Below are positions 33,429 to 42,357 of a DNA stretch of 51,962 nucleotides, piece after piece. Location: assembly GCF_902143375.2 (NCBI RefSeq), contig NZ_CABFVA020000086.1:1-51962 (forward strand). The letters are read 5' to 3'. How positions within the stretch are numbered: position 1 is the first letter of the stretch; every line of letters starts with the position of its first letter. The position numbers and the translations under genes are program-made. The notes below the pieces were generated by a model, which saw only the letters and a list, made by a program, of their open reading frames with translations, had not been told where the DNA came from and ran no database searches. This DNA comes from Methylacidimicrobium tartarophylax (GTDB lineage Bacteria; Verrucomicrobiota; Verrucomicrobiia; Methylacidiphilales; Methylacidiphilaceae).

Positions 33429-36400
33429 CCCCTTGTCTCCGTGCGTCCTCGAATGAGGGAGTAGATGACCGGTACCACGAAGAGGGTGCCGACCGTGGCG
33501 AAGAGCAGCCCGCCGATCACCGCCCTTCCCAGAGGAGCGTTCTGCTCTCCCCCCTCGCCCAACCCCAAGGACATGGGCAACATCCCCAGAATCATAGCTC
33601 CCGCCGTCATCACCACCGGACGCAGCCGAATCTTCCCCGCCAGCCACGCCGCCGTGGTTGCGTCGTTCCCGTTGCGCATCTCATCGTTCGCGAAGGTGAT
33701 CAGCAGGATGCTGTTCGAGGTTGCCACCCCGACCGTCATGATCGTTCCCATGAGCGAGGGCACGTTAAAGGTCGTCCCGGTCAAGTAGAGCATCCAGACG
33801 ATGCCGCAGGCGCCGACGGGCAGCGCGGTCAGGATGATGAAAGGATCTAACCATCCCTGAAAATTCACGACCAGCAGGAAGTAGACCATCATGATCGCAA
33901 AGACCGTGCCTAAGCCCAGGCGAAGGAACGCGCTGTTCATGCTCTGGGCCTGCCCGCGCACATGGATATCGTATCCCGGGGGAAGCTTTTTGCCAAACTC
34001 GTCGACGACCTTTTGCACGTCACCCGCAACCCCTCCCAAATCCCGACCCTGGATATTCACGAAGATGTTCTTCAGGGGTTTCATGTTGTAGTGGCTGATG
34101 ACCGCCGCCCTCCTGGTCCGACTAATTGCCATAAGGTTGCTGATGAGCTGCGGCTCGAGATGGGTGGTCAGCAGGCGAGAATAGATCTCGTCTGAAGGAT
34201 AGCCCACGTTGATATTCATCAGCCAGTTCCGGGAGTCGAGCTTGAACTGGGGACTCTGCACCACGAGCGGGTAGTTGATGGTCGTCTCCGGATCCGCCCA
34301 ATAGTTGGCAGCTACGACGTAACTTGAGCTCAACTGATTCAACACGTTGTCGGCGACCTGCTTTTGCGTCATCCCCAGGTCGAGCGCGCGAATCCGGTCG
34401 ACCTCCATGTGGAGATAGGGTTGCTTCATCTGATAGATGGTCGTGTCCACCGCACCCGGAATTTGCCGGAGCTTCTTCTCCATCTTCACGGCAACATCGC
34501 TAATCAGCGCCTCGTTCTTCCCGGCGATCTGGATATCGATCGGGGCGGCCGATCCGAAGTTCAAGATCTGGTTGACCATGTCCGCGGCCTGGAAAAAGAA
34601 GCGGCAGCCGGGAAATTTGAGCGGCAGCTCCTCCCGCAACTTTTTCATGTAGTACGGCGTCGGGCGGTGATCCTCCTTGAGCGACACCAAGATCTCTCCG
34701 TCGAAAGTCCCCTCGTTGATCGTGTCGCTGTAGGCGAGGGCTGCGGGATAGAAAAACGGGATTCCCATGTTATCGACGACCGAGTCGATCTCCTCCTCCG
34801 GAATAATGCTTCGGATGTAGCGCTCGATCTGGCCGAAGATCCGCTGCGTCCTCTCGATGCGGGTGCCCGGTGGAGTAAAGACGTGGAGCCGGAACTTCCC
34901 TGCGTCGACCGAGGGGAAGAAATCCCGCCCGACCACGGGCAGAACGAGACCAGTCACCGCGACCAGGACCGCGAAGAGAACAAACACGGCCGGGCGATGG
35001 TCGAGCGCCAGGCGCAAGAGCGCGGCAAAACGGTCGCGGAACGCATCGAAGCGCTCCTCGAATTTGTGGTGGAAGCGCTGAAACCGGCTCGCAGGCTTTC
35101 CTTCCGCCAGCTGACGATGCTTCTCCTCTTCCTCCGCTGTGATCAGCATGTCGGCCATCGTCGGGACGAGCGTCCGGGAAAGGAAATAGGAAAAGAGCAT
35201 GGCAAAGACCACCCCCAAGGCCATGGGAGTGAACAAAAACTTGGGCGGCCCCTCAAGGAAGATCACGGAGGTGAAAACGATGCAGATGGAGAAGGTCGCC
35301 ATTAAGGCTGCATTCGCGATCTGCGCCGCCCCATCAAGGATTGCCTGAATGAGCGGCTTCCCTAGTCCGTGGTTCCGATGGATGTTCTCCACCTCCACGG
35401 TCGCGTCGTCCACCAGCACGCCGACCGCGAGCGACAAGCCGCCCAGGGTCATGATGTTGATGGTATATCCCATCCGGCTCAGGATGAAGAGCGCGACCAA
35501 GATGCAGAGGGGGATCGAGGTGAGGACAATGAGGGTGCTCCGCCAACTGCCCAGAAAGACCAGGATCATGATTCCGGTCAGCGTCGCTGCGATCAGCCCT
35601 TCCTTGACCACCCCCTGGATCGATTCGCGGACGAAGACCGATTGGTCGAAGATCGGACGGATGTCGACGCCTTCGGGGGCTGCGGCCAGCGACTTGGGAA
35701 GAAGCTTTCGAAGGTCGCTGACGAGCTCCAGGGTCGAAGCCATGCCGTTCTTGAGCATGGGGAGGACGACCGCGGGGACTCCGTCGACGTGGGCGACATT
35801 CCACTGAACGGCGCCGCCGTCGCGCGCATGACCGATATCGTGGAGGTAGACGAGCTGCCCGTTCACCTTCTGGATCGGGAAGTTATTGAGCTCGACGACT
35901 TTTTTCGGAATGTTATTGACGCTGACCAAGTAGTCATACTGGCCGATCTTGATGTCCCCTGAGGGCAGATCGACGTTCTGATCGCTCAGCGACCTCATGA
36001 CGCCATCTGCGGTCATGCCTCTAGCGATGAGTTGGTTGGGATCGGTGTCGACCATGATGAACCGCGGCGTTCCTCCCCAGGGCGGAGGCCAGGTCGAGCC
36101 GCGAATGGTCGCGAGATCCCTGCGGAGCACATACCAGGAATAGTCAAAGAGCTCCGCGGCCGACTTGGTCTTTCCGCTCACGGCCACCTGGATCACGGGA
36201 ACCTCGGACGCGGAGTAGCGGAGCACGTAGGGGGGGGTGGTACCCAAGGGCATCCGCTTGATGATAGTCTGGCAGATCCCTGCCGTCTCCGCCAAAGCCG
36301 CATCGATGCTGGTCCCCGGCTGAAAGTACATTCGAATGACGTTGAGCCCGTAAAGCGTCCGGGATTCCACCCGCTGCACGTTGTCGACATACTGGGTCAA

Positions 36401-36613
36401 CGTAAACTCGCTGAAGGTGGTGATGTAATTGGTCATGTCCTCCGGGGTCATCCCCTGGTAGAACCAGACGACGTTGACCACGGGGATGTCGATCTCGGGA
36501 AAGATGTCCGTCGGCGTCGTCACGATAGTCATTAAACCCAGGACGAAGATGAGCGCCGCCATCACACCTACGGTGTAGGGCTTGCGCAATGCCAACCGGA
36601 CAAGCGCCATCAT
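33425..36613 (-). CDS. RND-family efflux pump inner-membrane subunit
   Basis: A 1062-aa proton-driven transporter of the AcrB/CzcA superfamily with a first helix at about 13-30, a large periplasmic porter region, twelve predicted helices and a second large periplasmic loop. The proton-relay aspartates are in helix 4, GGLSLAVGVLVDDATVEVEN. A good AAAGGAG lies 12 nt before the double ATG. Substrate class (drug, solvent or metal) cannot be read from sequence. First gene of a three-gene unit with the adaptor and the small protein. Confidence 0.93.
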   Translation of the reverse strand: MMALVRLALRKPYTVGVMAALIFVLGLMTIVTTPTDIFPEIDIPVVNVVWFYQGMTPEDMTNYITTFSEFTLTQYVDNVQRVESRTLYGLNVIRMYFQPGTSIDAALAETAGICQTIIKRMPLGTTPPYVLRYSASEVPVIQVAVSGKTKSAAELFDYSWYVLRRDLATIRGSTWPPPWGGTPRFIMVDTDPNQLIARGMTADGVMRSLSDQNVDLPSGDIKIGQYDYLVSVNNIPKKVVELNNFPIQKVNGQLVYLHDIGHARDGGAVQWNVAHVDGVPAVVLPMLKNGMASTLELVSDLRKLLPKSLAAAPEGVDIRPIFDQSVFVRESIQGVVKEGLIAATLTGIMILVFLGSWRSTLIVLTSIPLCILVALFILSRMGYTINIMTLGGLSLAVGVLVDDATVEVENIHRNHGLGKPLIQAILDGAAQIANAALMATFSICIVFTSVIFLEGPPKFLFTPMALGVVFAMLFSYFLSRTLVPTMADMLITAEEEEKHRQLAEGKPASRFQRFHHKFEERFDAFRDRFAALLRLALDHRPAVFVLFAVLVAVTGLVLPVVGRDFFPSVDAGKFRLHVFTPPGTRIERTQRIFGQIERYIRSIIPEEEIDSVVDNMGIPFFYPAALAYSDTINEGTFDGEILVSLKEDHRPTPYYMKKLREELPLKFPGCRFFFQAADMVNQILNFGSAAPIDIQIAGKNEALISDVAVKMEKKLRQIPGAVDTTIYQMKQPYLHMEVDRIRALDLGMTQKQVADNVLNQLSSSYVVAANYWADPETTINYPLVVQSPQFKLDSRNWLMNINVGYPSDEIYSRLLTTHLEPQLISNLMAISRTRRAAVISHYNMKPLKNIFVNIQGRDLGGVAGDVQKVVDEFGKKLPPGYDIHVRGQAQSMNSAFLRLGLGTVFAIMMVYFLLVVNFQGWLDPFIILTALPVGACGIVWMLYLTGTTFNVPSLMGTIMTVGVATSNSILLITFANDEMRNGNDATTAAWLAGKIRLRPVVMTAGAMILGMLPMSLGLGEGGEQNAPLGRAVIGGLLFATVGTLFVVPVIYSLIRGRTETRG

Positions 36614-36804
36614 AGCTGAAGTTACTCCTTTGAACCGAAAGAAATGAGGTTAGCCGCCGGAGGAATGCCGGCAACGCTTTAAGACCGCGTTAATGATTGG
36701 ATTCATGCGTGGACGGCCCCTTTTTGTCAAGCCGCCGGTCGCCCGACGCAGGACAAAAGTTCAGACCCTTTACTTCTTTTTCTCTTTTGGCGCAGCCACC
36801 CATC

Positions 36805-36813
36805 TGCTACATT
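36805..36813 (+). promoter_or_regulatory. extended -10 promoter element
   Basis: TGCTACATT is a TGn extended -10-like box ending 8 nt before the ATG at 36822. No Shine-Dalgarno is visible in between. Confidence 0.35.
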
Positions 36814-36821
36814 GACATGCC

Positions 36822-37148
36822 ATGTCCGTTCATCTACCGGAAGCGGCGGAGAAACTGAGTCCGATCGGAGGCCGCCTATCCGTTGCCCTGGCGGTCGGAG
36901 GAATCTTCTTCTGGATTGCCGTCGGCTTCCTCGATCTGATCCTTCGGGCCGTAGACAATCACACCGAACTCACTTCGGAATTCCTCGGGCTCTGCGCGGT
37001 GACGGGCTTTATGCTCAATGCTTCTGGTGCCTTGGTGGGCGTTCTGGCATTGAGCCAAGGGAAGACATCCAAGGTGGTCTCTTCCATAGGAGTCGCCGTC
37101 AACGCGCTGCTCGCTCTCGTGGTCCTTGCCTTCATCCCGCTCTTTTAA
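36822..37148 (+). CDS. small integral membrane protein
   Basis: A 108-aa protein with three hydrophobic segments (about 20-42, 54-76 and 84-106) and short charged loops; no motif recognised. It stands alone, diverging from the RND genes and converging on the channel gene 17 nt away. Codon pattern and clean helices support it as real; function unknown. Confidence 0.65.
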   Translation: MSVHLPEAAEKLSPIGGRLSVALAVGGIFFWIAVGFLDLILRAVDNHTELTSEFLGLCAVTGFMLNASGALVGVLALSQGKTSKVVSSIGVAVNALLALVVLAFIPLF

Positions 37149-37165
37149 GCGCCTTCTCTGGCAGG

Positions 37166-38299
37166 TTAAAATCCGTGGCGAGCCCGATCGCTCAACTGGC
37201 CGATCCGTCGGATGATTGCTTCGTTGACCGGTCCGAGCAGTGAACTCCCGCGAGGAAACGCAAAGGCATAATCGATGCGTTCCAGTGTTCGCGGCGTGAT
37301 TTCGATCTCCCCGGCATGGGCAGTTCGCACCAAATACCGTAACGTGGGTTCGCGCAGGACAACCGCGTCGATTTTTCCGGCAATCAGCGCGGCCAGACAA
37401 TCCTTGGCGGTCGGGAAGGTCAGAGCGCGGATCTTTTCCCCGGATAGGAACTTCTCTCCTATGCCGCCTTTAACGCAACCCAAGCGCAGCCCCTCCATTC
37501 CCCGTTGCTGGAGGGACTGGTTGCTCACCTTTTCCACCGCGACGCCCGCCGTTACCCACGCGGTAAAGAAGGAGATCAAGACAACGCCCACAAACATCCA
37601 GACCAAGGCAATGGCTCTCCCCTTCGGCGTCCGGGGCACTTTGTCCCCATAGCCGATCGTCGTCATCGTCACGGCTGCCCACCAGAAAGCGCTTCCGATG
37701 CCGTGGAGCGTCTTCCCGCCGAAATGGTCCGGATTCTCCCTGCGCTCCACGAGCCAAATCATGATGCCGGCAAGAAAGGTAAGGAAGAGGAGCCCGCCCA
37801 TCACGTAGGCGAACTCCCGGCTGAAAAGGAAGTGCAGCACCGCCCATGCGGTGCTCGTGCTCTCGGAGCGAAAGGCCAAAGCCAGGGAAGACGAATAATA
37901 CGGATAGCTGTAAGAGACCTCCCGACCCAGCTCCGGCGTAACGGCGAGTCCCAACGCCACGACATCGACTCGACCTTCTTTCAGCGCCCGGACCACAGCG
38001 ACGGGGTCGACCGGCAAATCGACGAATCGATAGGCGAGTCCGAGATCCCCGGCAATCTCCCGCCACAAGTCAATCGCCATGCCTTGCCATTCGCCCGAAG
38101 GATCCCGCCAGGCGAACGGAGGTTCCTCGCTCGCGGCGACGCGAAGAACCGGAGCGGGACCGGGAGAGAAAGCGCGGATATTGTCGGCTGCGATCCCGGA
38201 AAAAAGAGAACCGCCGAAAAGAAAGAGAGTACCAAGCGCGGCGATTCCTGCCCAAAACCGCATGCGTCGAGGTCGAACTCCGCTCCGATCAGACACCAT
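37166..38299 (-). CDS. GluR0-like ligand-gated potassium channel (SBP-channel fusion)
   Basis: A 377-aa protein with the architecture of prokaryotic ionotropic glutamate receptors: signal peptide (to about 38), first lobe of a solute-binding domain (VLRVAASEEPPFAWRDPSGE, GMAIDLWREIAGDLGL), helix 1 (about 165-185), a pore loop with the K+ filter TTIGYGD (213-219), helix 2 (about 228-252), then the second ligand lobe (VKGGIGEKFL, AALIAGKIDAVVLREPTLRY). It would open a K+ pore when an amino acid or similar ligand binds in the periplasm. The ligand is unknown. Start at 38299 or 38263. Confidence 0.88.
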   Translation of the reverse strand: MVSDRSGVRPRRMRFWAGIAALGTLFLFGGSLFSGIAADNIRAFSPGPAPVLRVAASEEPPFAWRDPSGEWQGMAIDLWREIAGDLGLAYRFVDLPVDPVAVVRALKEGRVDVVALGLAVTPELGREVSYSYPYYSSSLALAFRSESTSTAWAVLHFLFSREFAYVMGGLLFLTFLAGIMIWLVERRENPDHFGGKTLHGIGSAFWWAAVTMTTIGYGDKVPRTPKGRAIALVWMFVGVVLISFFTAWVTAGVAVEKVSNQSLQQRGMEGLRLGCVKGGIGEKFLSGEKIRALTFPTAKDCLAALIAGKIDAVVLREPTLRYLVRTAHAGEIEITPRTLERIDYAFAFPRGSSLLGPVNEAIIRRIGQLSDRARHGF

Positions 38300-38399
38300 G
38301 GCTCCCGCGACGACTTTCTCCTAACCGCGGGACCTTCCCTCCATCCGAAAGCGGCGTTCCGTTACTTCTCTCTCTCGATCGAAACGGCCTCTTCTAAAT

Positions 38400-39224
38400 C
38401 TAGACGGCCTCTACTTGGCCCCGCCCCTGAGTCCCCGCTTGCTTACCGACTTTGCCGATCGCGGATTCGACCGCCTGTCTCCAGCTCCCGAAAAATCGGC
38501 GCTTGCATGCAGCCGCGAAGAGGGACGGCTCCCGATTGCGCACTTCGGTGCTGGTGAGAGACACCCCCTGCTCCCCGAGGGCGCGAATCTGATCGAGGAT
38601 TTCGGCCTCGGTCCAGCGTTTCCTCTTTCGAATCTTCGCATAATCAAGCCCGGCGCGCTCTACGGCGGCACCCCAACTCCCGAACCTCCGTCTGGCGGTG
38701 GCAATCAACGAGTTGGCCCGCTCATCCATGTACTTGGAACTCAAGTCCTCCCCTTCCGCATGGAGGCGACGGATCTCCCGCAGGATGTCCGCCTCTTTCC
38801 AGGAGCGATATCGATAGATGTCCGCGGGAGCGAGCCCCGCAGCGAGAAGGGCGTTCCTCCAACTCCCGAAATAGACGGGCCGGATCGCGGCGTAGACCAT
38901 CGGCGCATATGGGCTAAGCATCAACGCCCGGAACGACAGATCCGCTCCTTGCGCATGGAGCAGACGAATTCGCTCCACAATGCTTTTCTTTGACCATCGT
39001 TGGTAGCGGCGAACCTCCGCATACGAAAGTCCTGCCGCTTCCACCGCTTTGCCCCAACTGCCGAAGTAGCGGATGCCCGCAGCGAGAAGTTCCTGGAAAT
39101 GCTGGCGCATGTAGTGCGAGTAGAGAGGACGCCCCTGCCGGTGCCACGCACGGATCTCCCGAAGGAGAATCGCTTCGCTCCATTCCCGATTTTTTCCCTC
39201 AATCGGAACTTCGATGGTTTTCAT
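38400..39224 (-). CDS. four-repeat FGSW protein (homing-endonuclease-associated repeat-like)
   Basis: A 274-aa protein made almost entirely of four tandem repeats of about 60 residues. Each starts with W(S/K/T)xxxI and an I+xLHxxGxxLS helix and ends FGSWxxAVExAGLxYA+I+. This resembles the HNH/homing-endonuclease-associated repeat (PF18780 type), a small helical, possibly nucleic-acid-binding unit, but no nuclease domain is present. A strong promoter with TTGACA precedes it. Function unknown; binding of DNA or RNA is inference. The ATG at 39224 is given; a TTG at 39239 is also in frame. Confidence 0.75.
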   Translation of the reverse strand: MKTIEVPIEGKNREWSEAILLREIRAWHRQGRPLYSHYMRQHFQELLAAGIRYFGSWGKAVEAAGLSYAEVRRYQRWSKKSIVERIRLLHAQGADLSFRALMLSPYAPMVYAAIRPVYFGSWRNALLAAGLAPADIYRYRSWKEADILREIRRLHAEGEDLSSKYMDERANSLIATARRRFGSWGAAVERAGLDYAKIRKRKRWTEAEILDQIRALGEQGVSLTSTEVRNREPSLFAAACKRRFFGSWRQAVESAIGKVGKQAGTQGRGQVEAV

Positions 39225-39241
39225 AGGTGTCTTAATCAAAA

Positions 39242-39270
39242 AGAATAAACCTTGTTTGATTTCCTGTCAA
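39242..39270 (-). promoter_or_regulatory. sigma70 promoter of the four-repeat protein gene
   Basis: On the minus strand a perfect TTGACA (39270-39265) and TATTCT (39247-39242) are 17 bp apart. The region around it is A+T-rich, unlike most of the window. The ATG at 39224 lies 17 nt after the -10, leaving a very short leader without a Shine-Dalgarno. Confidence 0.65.
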
Positions 39271-39292
39271 TTATCTTCCCTTATGACAGCAC

Positions 39293-40330
39293 TTATTGTG
39301 CCACCTGTAAAGTTTTTGCGCAGATCGCTTCCAACTCTTCGCCCACCCGTGTGGGACGAATGTCGGCCAGACAGGCTACGGGCCTTTTTTGCGGACAACT
39401 GGTCCGCCAGCAAGGCGCGCAGGGAGCCGCAGCGGATAGCACGTGCACGTTTTCTCCTACAGCAGCGGATTCCCGCCAGTCCGTCGGACCAAAAAGGATG
39501 AGAGTCGGCACTCCGAGGGCGGCCGCCAAATGGGCGGGCCCGGAATCTGGACCGACGGTCGCCGCCGCATTGCCCAGGAGCGCCATCATCCTCCGCATCG
39601 GAAGCGCTCCGCGGAGGTCTAGCATGTTGTGCTCCTCGAGGGGAAACCACGGTCCCATTCCCATCGCCACGAAAAAGAGATGCGGAAGCGATCGCACAAG
39701 TTCCCTGTAATATCGCCAGGGCCAGAGCTTCGTCTTCCATCGCGCATAAGGGTGAAGAACCACGTAGGCACCCTTCCGCAATCCCGGGATGTCCAGAGGT
39801 CCCGCCCTCAGGCCATAATCCAGCGGCCCGGCCGGCACCCGCAGATACCGAAGGAACGCGAGATATCTCTCCTGAGCAGGAGGAGGTGGAGGCATGACCC
39901 GCTCGCGATAAAGGACGATCGAGCCTTCACGCCCGTTCCACGGGCCGATCCGGCGCCGCGCCCCGCTCCAAAGGCAGAGGAGCCCGCTTCGCAGAAGACC
40001 CTGCATGTCCAGCAATAGGTCGTAATGCTCTCCTCGAACGGAGGCAAGGCAGCGTGCGAGGTCACGGAGAAGGCCGCCCGGCGTCTCCCTCCGGCGCGGG
40101 AATTCCACAAATCGGTCGATCGCAGGGTGGTTGGTCAGAAGATCCCGGTACGCCTCGAAGGCCATCCAATGAATTTGCGCCGAGGGCCATCGCCTCCGCA
40201 AGCCCGCCGCCACGGGCAATGCCTGGACGACATCCCCAAGGGAGCTGAACTTGAGGACCAGGATCTTGTGCACGGGGAGATCTTCTTCCCGGATCCTCTC
40301 CGTCCAGGGACTGGAAATCCCCACGTTCAT
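39293..40330 (-). CDS. glycosyltransferase family 9 (heptosyltransferase)
   Basis: A 345-aa GT9 enzyme, the family of LPS inner-core heptosyltransferases (WaaC/WaaF). It has ILVLKFSSLGDVVQALPVA near the N-terminus and the nucleotide-sugar-binding VGPDSGPAHLAAALGVPTLILFGPTDW near the C-terminus. The family acts at the inner membrane to transfer heptose from ADP-heptose to the lipid A-Kdo core. Start at 40330 has AAAGGAGG two nt upstream, closer than usual; a GTG at residue 20 is an alternative. Divergent from cysK. Confidence 0.9.
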   Translation of the reverse strand: MNVGISSPWTERIREEDLPVHKILVLKFSSLGDVVQALPVAAGLRRRWPSAQIHWMAFEAYRDLLTNHPAIDRFVEFPRRRETPGGLLRDLARCLASVRGEHYDLLLDMQGLLRSGLLCLWSGARRRIGPWNGREGSIVLYRERVMPPPPPAQERYLAFLRYLRVPAGPLDYGLRAGPLDIPGLRKGAYVVLHPYARWKTKLWPWRYYRELVRSLPHLFFVAMGMGPWFPLEEHNMLDLRGALPMRRMMALLGNAAATVGPDSGPAHLAAALGVPTLILFGPTDWRESAAVGENVHVLSAAAPCAPCWRTSCPQKRPVACLADIRPTRVGEELEAICAKTLQVAQ

Positions 40331-40358
40331 CGCCTCCTTTTTTGGCCGACGTCCTCGC

Positions 40359-40385
40359 TTGACAGATGTTCTAAAACTCTATAGA
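40359..40385 (+). promoter_or_regulatory. sigma70 promoter of cysK
   Basis: A perfect TTGACA (40359-40364) and TATAGA (40380-40385) are 15 bp apart, slightly short. The cysK ATG follows 10 nt after the -10, so the leader would be only a few nt. Confidence 0.5.
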
Positions 40386-40395
40386 GAACCATATC

Positions 40396-41361
40396 ATGTC
40401 GATCTTTCCCTCCGTCATCGCGACGATCGGACGCACGCCACTCATTCGGCTCAACCGGATCACGCAGGGTCTCCAGGCCAGCGTAGCACTCAAGGCAGAG
40501 TTTTTCAACCCACTCGGTAGTGTGAAGGACCGGATCGGTGCCGCGATGATCGAAGCGGCGGAAAAGGCGGGTCTCCTTGGTCCGCAGACCGAAATCATCG
40601 AGCCGACCTCCGGCAACACGGGGATCGCCCTGGCCTTTGTTGCCGCAGCCAAGGGATATCGCCTCACTCTCACCATGCCGGAAAGCATGAGCCTGGAACG
40701 CCGCACCCTGTTGGCTCTCCTGGGAGCCAACTTGGTGCTCACTCCGGCTGCCGAAGGGATGGCCGGAGCCATCCGCCAAGCGATGACCATGAAGGACAAA
40801 CGGGGAAACTGCTGGGTTCCTCAACAGTTCGAGAATCCTGCCAATCCGGAAGTCCACAGGCGTACCACGGCGGAGGAACTCTGGTCGGATACGGCAGGGG
40901 CGATCGACGTTTTCGTCTCCGGAGTGGGGACGGGAGGCACGATCACCGGTGTGGGAGAGGTGATCAAAGCGCGCAAGCCCGACCTTCGCACCATAGCCGT
41001 GGAACCTGTCGGTTCACCGGTCATCTCCCAGGCGTTGCGCGGGGAGCCGATCAAGCCGGGTCCGCACAAGATCCAAGGAATTGGAGCGGGCTTTCTGCCC
41101 AAGAATCTCAACCTCTCCGTCGTCGACGAGGCATTTCCCGTTGCCGATGCCGATGCTTTTGCCATGGCGCGCCGCCTAGCGGAAGAGGAAGGAATCCTGG
41201 CGGGCATTTCCACTGGAGCGACGGTCCATGCGGCAATCGAAGTGGCCAAGAGGCCGGAAAACCGCGGGAAGCTGATCGTCGCCGTTGGAGCCAGCACGGG
41301 GGAACGGTATTTGAGCACCGGGCTGGCCGAAGAAGCCCGCCGCCGCGTGGGTTCCGCGTAG
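40396..41361 (+). CDS. cysK: cysteine synthase A (O-acetylserine sulfhydrylase)
   Basis: A 321-aa PLP enzyme making L-cysteine from O-acetylserine and sulfide. The PLP lysine is K44 in NPLGSVKDR, the substrate loop is [12 protein letters not shown] (about 70-81), the phosphate-binding [12 protein letters not shown] and the C-terminal [13 protein letters not shown] are intact. Length and motifs favour CysK over CysM or cystathionine beta-synthase. Monocistronic by position, with its own promoter and a hairpin behind it. Confidence 0.95.
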   Translation: MSIFPSVIATIGRTPLIRLNRITQGLQASVALKAEFFNPLGSVKDRIGAAMIEAAEKAGLLGPQTEIIEPTSGNTGIALAFVAAAKGYRLTLTMPESMSLERRTLLALLGANLVLTPAAEGMAGAIRQAMTMKDKRGNCWVPQQFENPANPEVHRRTTAEELWSDTAGAIDVFVSGVGTGGTITGVGEVIKARKPDLRTIAVEPVGSPVISQALRGEPIKPGPHKIQGIGAGFLPKNLNLSVVDEAFPVADADAFAMARRLAEEEGILAGISTGATVHAAIEVAKRPENRGKLIVAVGASTGERYLSTGLAEEARRRVGSA

Positions 41362-41399
41362 CCGTCGCGGAGAGCGCCGAGTTTTCCGTCCTCCTACCA

Positions 41400-41418
41400 C
41401 TCCGGTGAAACACCGGAG
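41400..41418 (+). terminator. hairpin downstream of cysK, no U-tract
   Basis: CTCCGGTG-AAA-CACCGGAG is a perfect 8-bp stem with a three-base loop, 39 nt after the cysK stop. No T-run follows, so it may be a processing or stability hairpin rather than an intrinsic terminator. Confidence 0.35.
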
Positions 41419-41481
41419 CCCCGCCTCGTATCCATGGCCATCGGCTTCGCCTCTGGCAGGAACTTTATCAGAAATGCTGGC

Positions 41482-41511
41482 TAAACATTTGGGCAGCCTC
41501 TAGCGTATTAT
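41482..41511 (+). promoter_or_regulatory. promoter of the sigma-factor gene
   Basis: TAAACA (41482-41487) and TATTAT (41506-41511) are 18 bp apart. The ATG follows 9 nt after the -10 with no Shine-Dalgarno in between. Confidence 0.45.
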
Positions 41512-41520
41512 AGATTTGGC

Positions 41521-42357
41521 ATGATCGACAACGATTCTGCGCTCAAGCTCTACTTGCGGGAAATCAGCCAAGTTCCCCTCTTGCGCCGAGAAGAAGAGGT
41601 GGAATTGGCCCACCGCATCCAAAAGGGCGATGCGGCTGCCCGGCAGAAGATGATTCAGGCCAACCTGCGTCTGGTGGTGAAGATCGCGCACGATTACTCG
41701 ACCAGCGGCCTGCCCCTGCTCGACCTGATTTCCGAAGGCAACATCGGCTTGATGAAAGCCGTCGATCGCTTCGATCCCTCCAAAGGCGGGAAGCTGAGCA
41801 CCTACGCGGCTTGGTGGATCAAGCAGTCGATCAAGCGAGCCCTCGCCAACCAGAGCAAAACGATCCGCCTGCCTGTTCACCTGGTGGACAAGATCGCACG
41901 GATGCGGCGGACGGCAATCCGCCTGGCCGAGGAGTTCGGCCGGGAGCCGACCGATGAAGAGCTCGCGCATGAACTTGGGATTTCCGGCTCCCGGGTGGAA
42001 GAGCTTCGCACGATCGCGATTCAGCCAGCTTCGCTCAACGCGTCGGTAGGGGAAGAAGAGGACGGCACCTCGCTCGGAGAGCTCGTGAAGGATGAAAGCG
42101 CCCTCGATCCAGCATCCGTCATCCAAAGCGAGAACCTGAAAAATACCGTGATGGAGCTCTTACCCGCCCTTGATGCCCGGGAGAGGAAGATCCTCGCTCT
42201 TCGATTCGGGCTGGAGGGAAACGAGGAGATGACCTTGGAGGAGATCGGCAAGAGATTTCACGTAACGCGGGAACGGATTCGACAGCTCCAAAACATCGCC
42301 TTACGGAAAGTGCGCCGCGCTTTGGAAAAGAAGGAGAAGCGTCAACTCGTCCGATGA
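41521..42357 (+). CDS. RNA polymerase sigma factor, sigma70 family (group 2, RpoD/RpoS-like)
   Basis: A 278-aa sigma factor lacking region 1.1. Region 1.2 is SALKLYLREISQVPLLRREE, region 2 holds NLRLVVKIAHDYSTSGLPLL and FDPSKGGKLSTYAAWWIKQS (-10 recognition and melting), region 3 follows, and region 4 has MTLEEIGKRFHVTRERIRQL for -35 recognition. The strong likeness to primary sigma factors and the short N-terminus point to a group 2 alternative factor (stationary-phase or stress type). It overlaps apt by 4 nt. Confidence 0.92.
   Translation: MIDNDSALKLYLREISQVPLLRREEEVELAHRIQKGDAAARQKMIQANLRLVVKIAHDYSTSGLPLLDLISEGNIGLMKAVDRFDPSKGGKLSTYAAWWIKQSIKRALANQSKTIRLPVHLVDKIARMRRTAIRLAEEFGREPTDEELAHELGISGSRVEELRTIAIQPASLNASVGEEEDGTSLGELVKDESALDPASVIQSENLKNTVMELLPALDARERKILALRFGLEGNEEMTLEEIGKRFHVTRERIRQLQNIALRKVRRALEKKEKRQLVR

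Noticed and set aside
36702-36730. TTGACA upstream of the RND pump gene on the minus strand
   Set aside because: The -35 is perfect, but at 16-18 bp spacing only CATGAA-like sequences occur, so no convincing -10.
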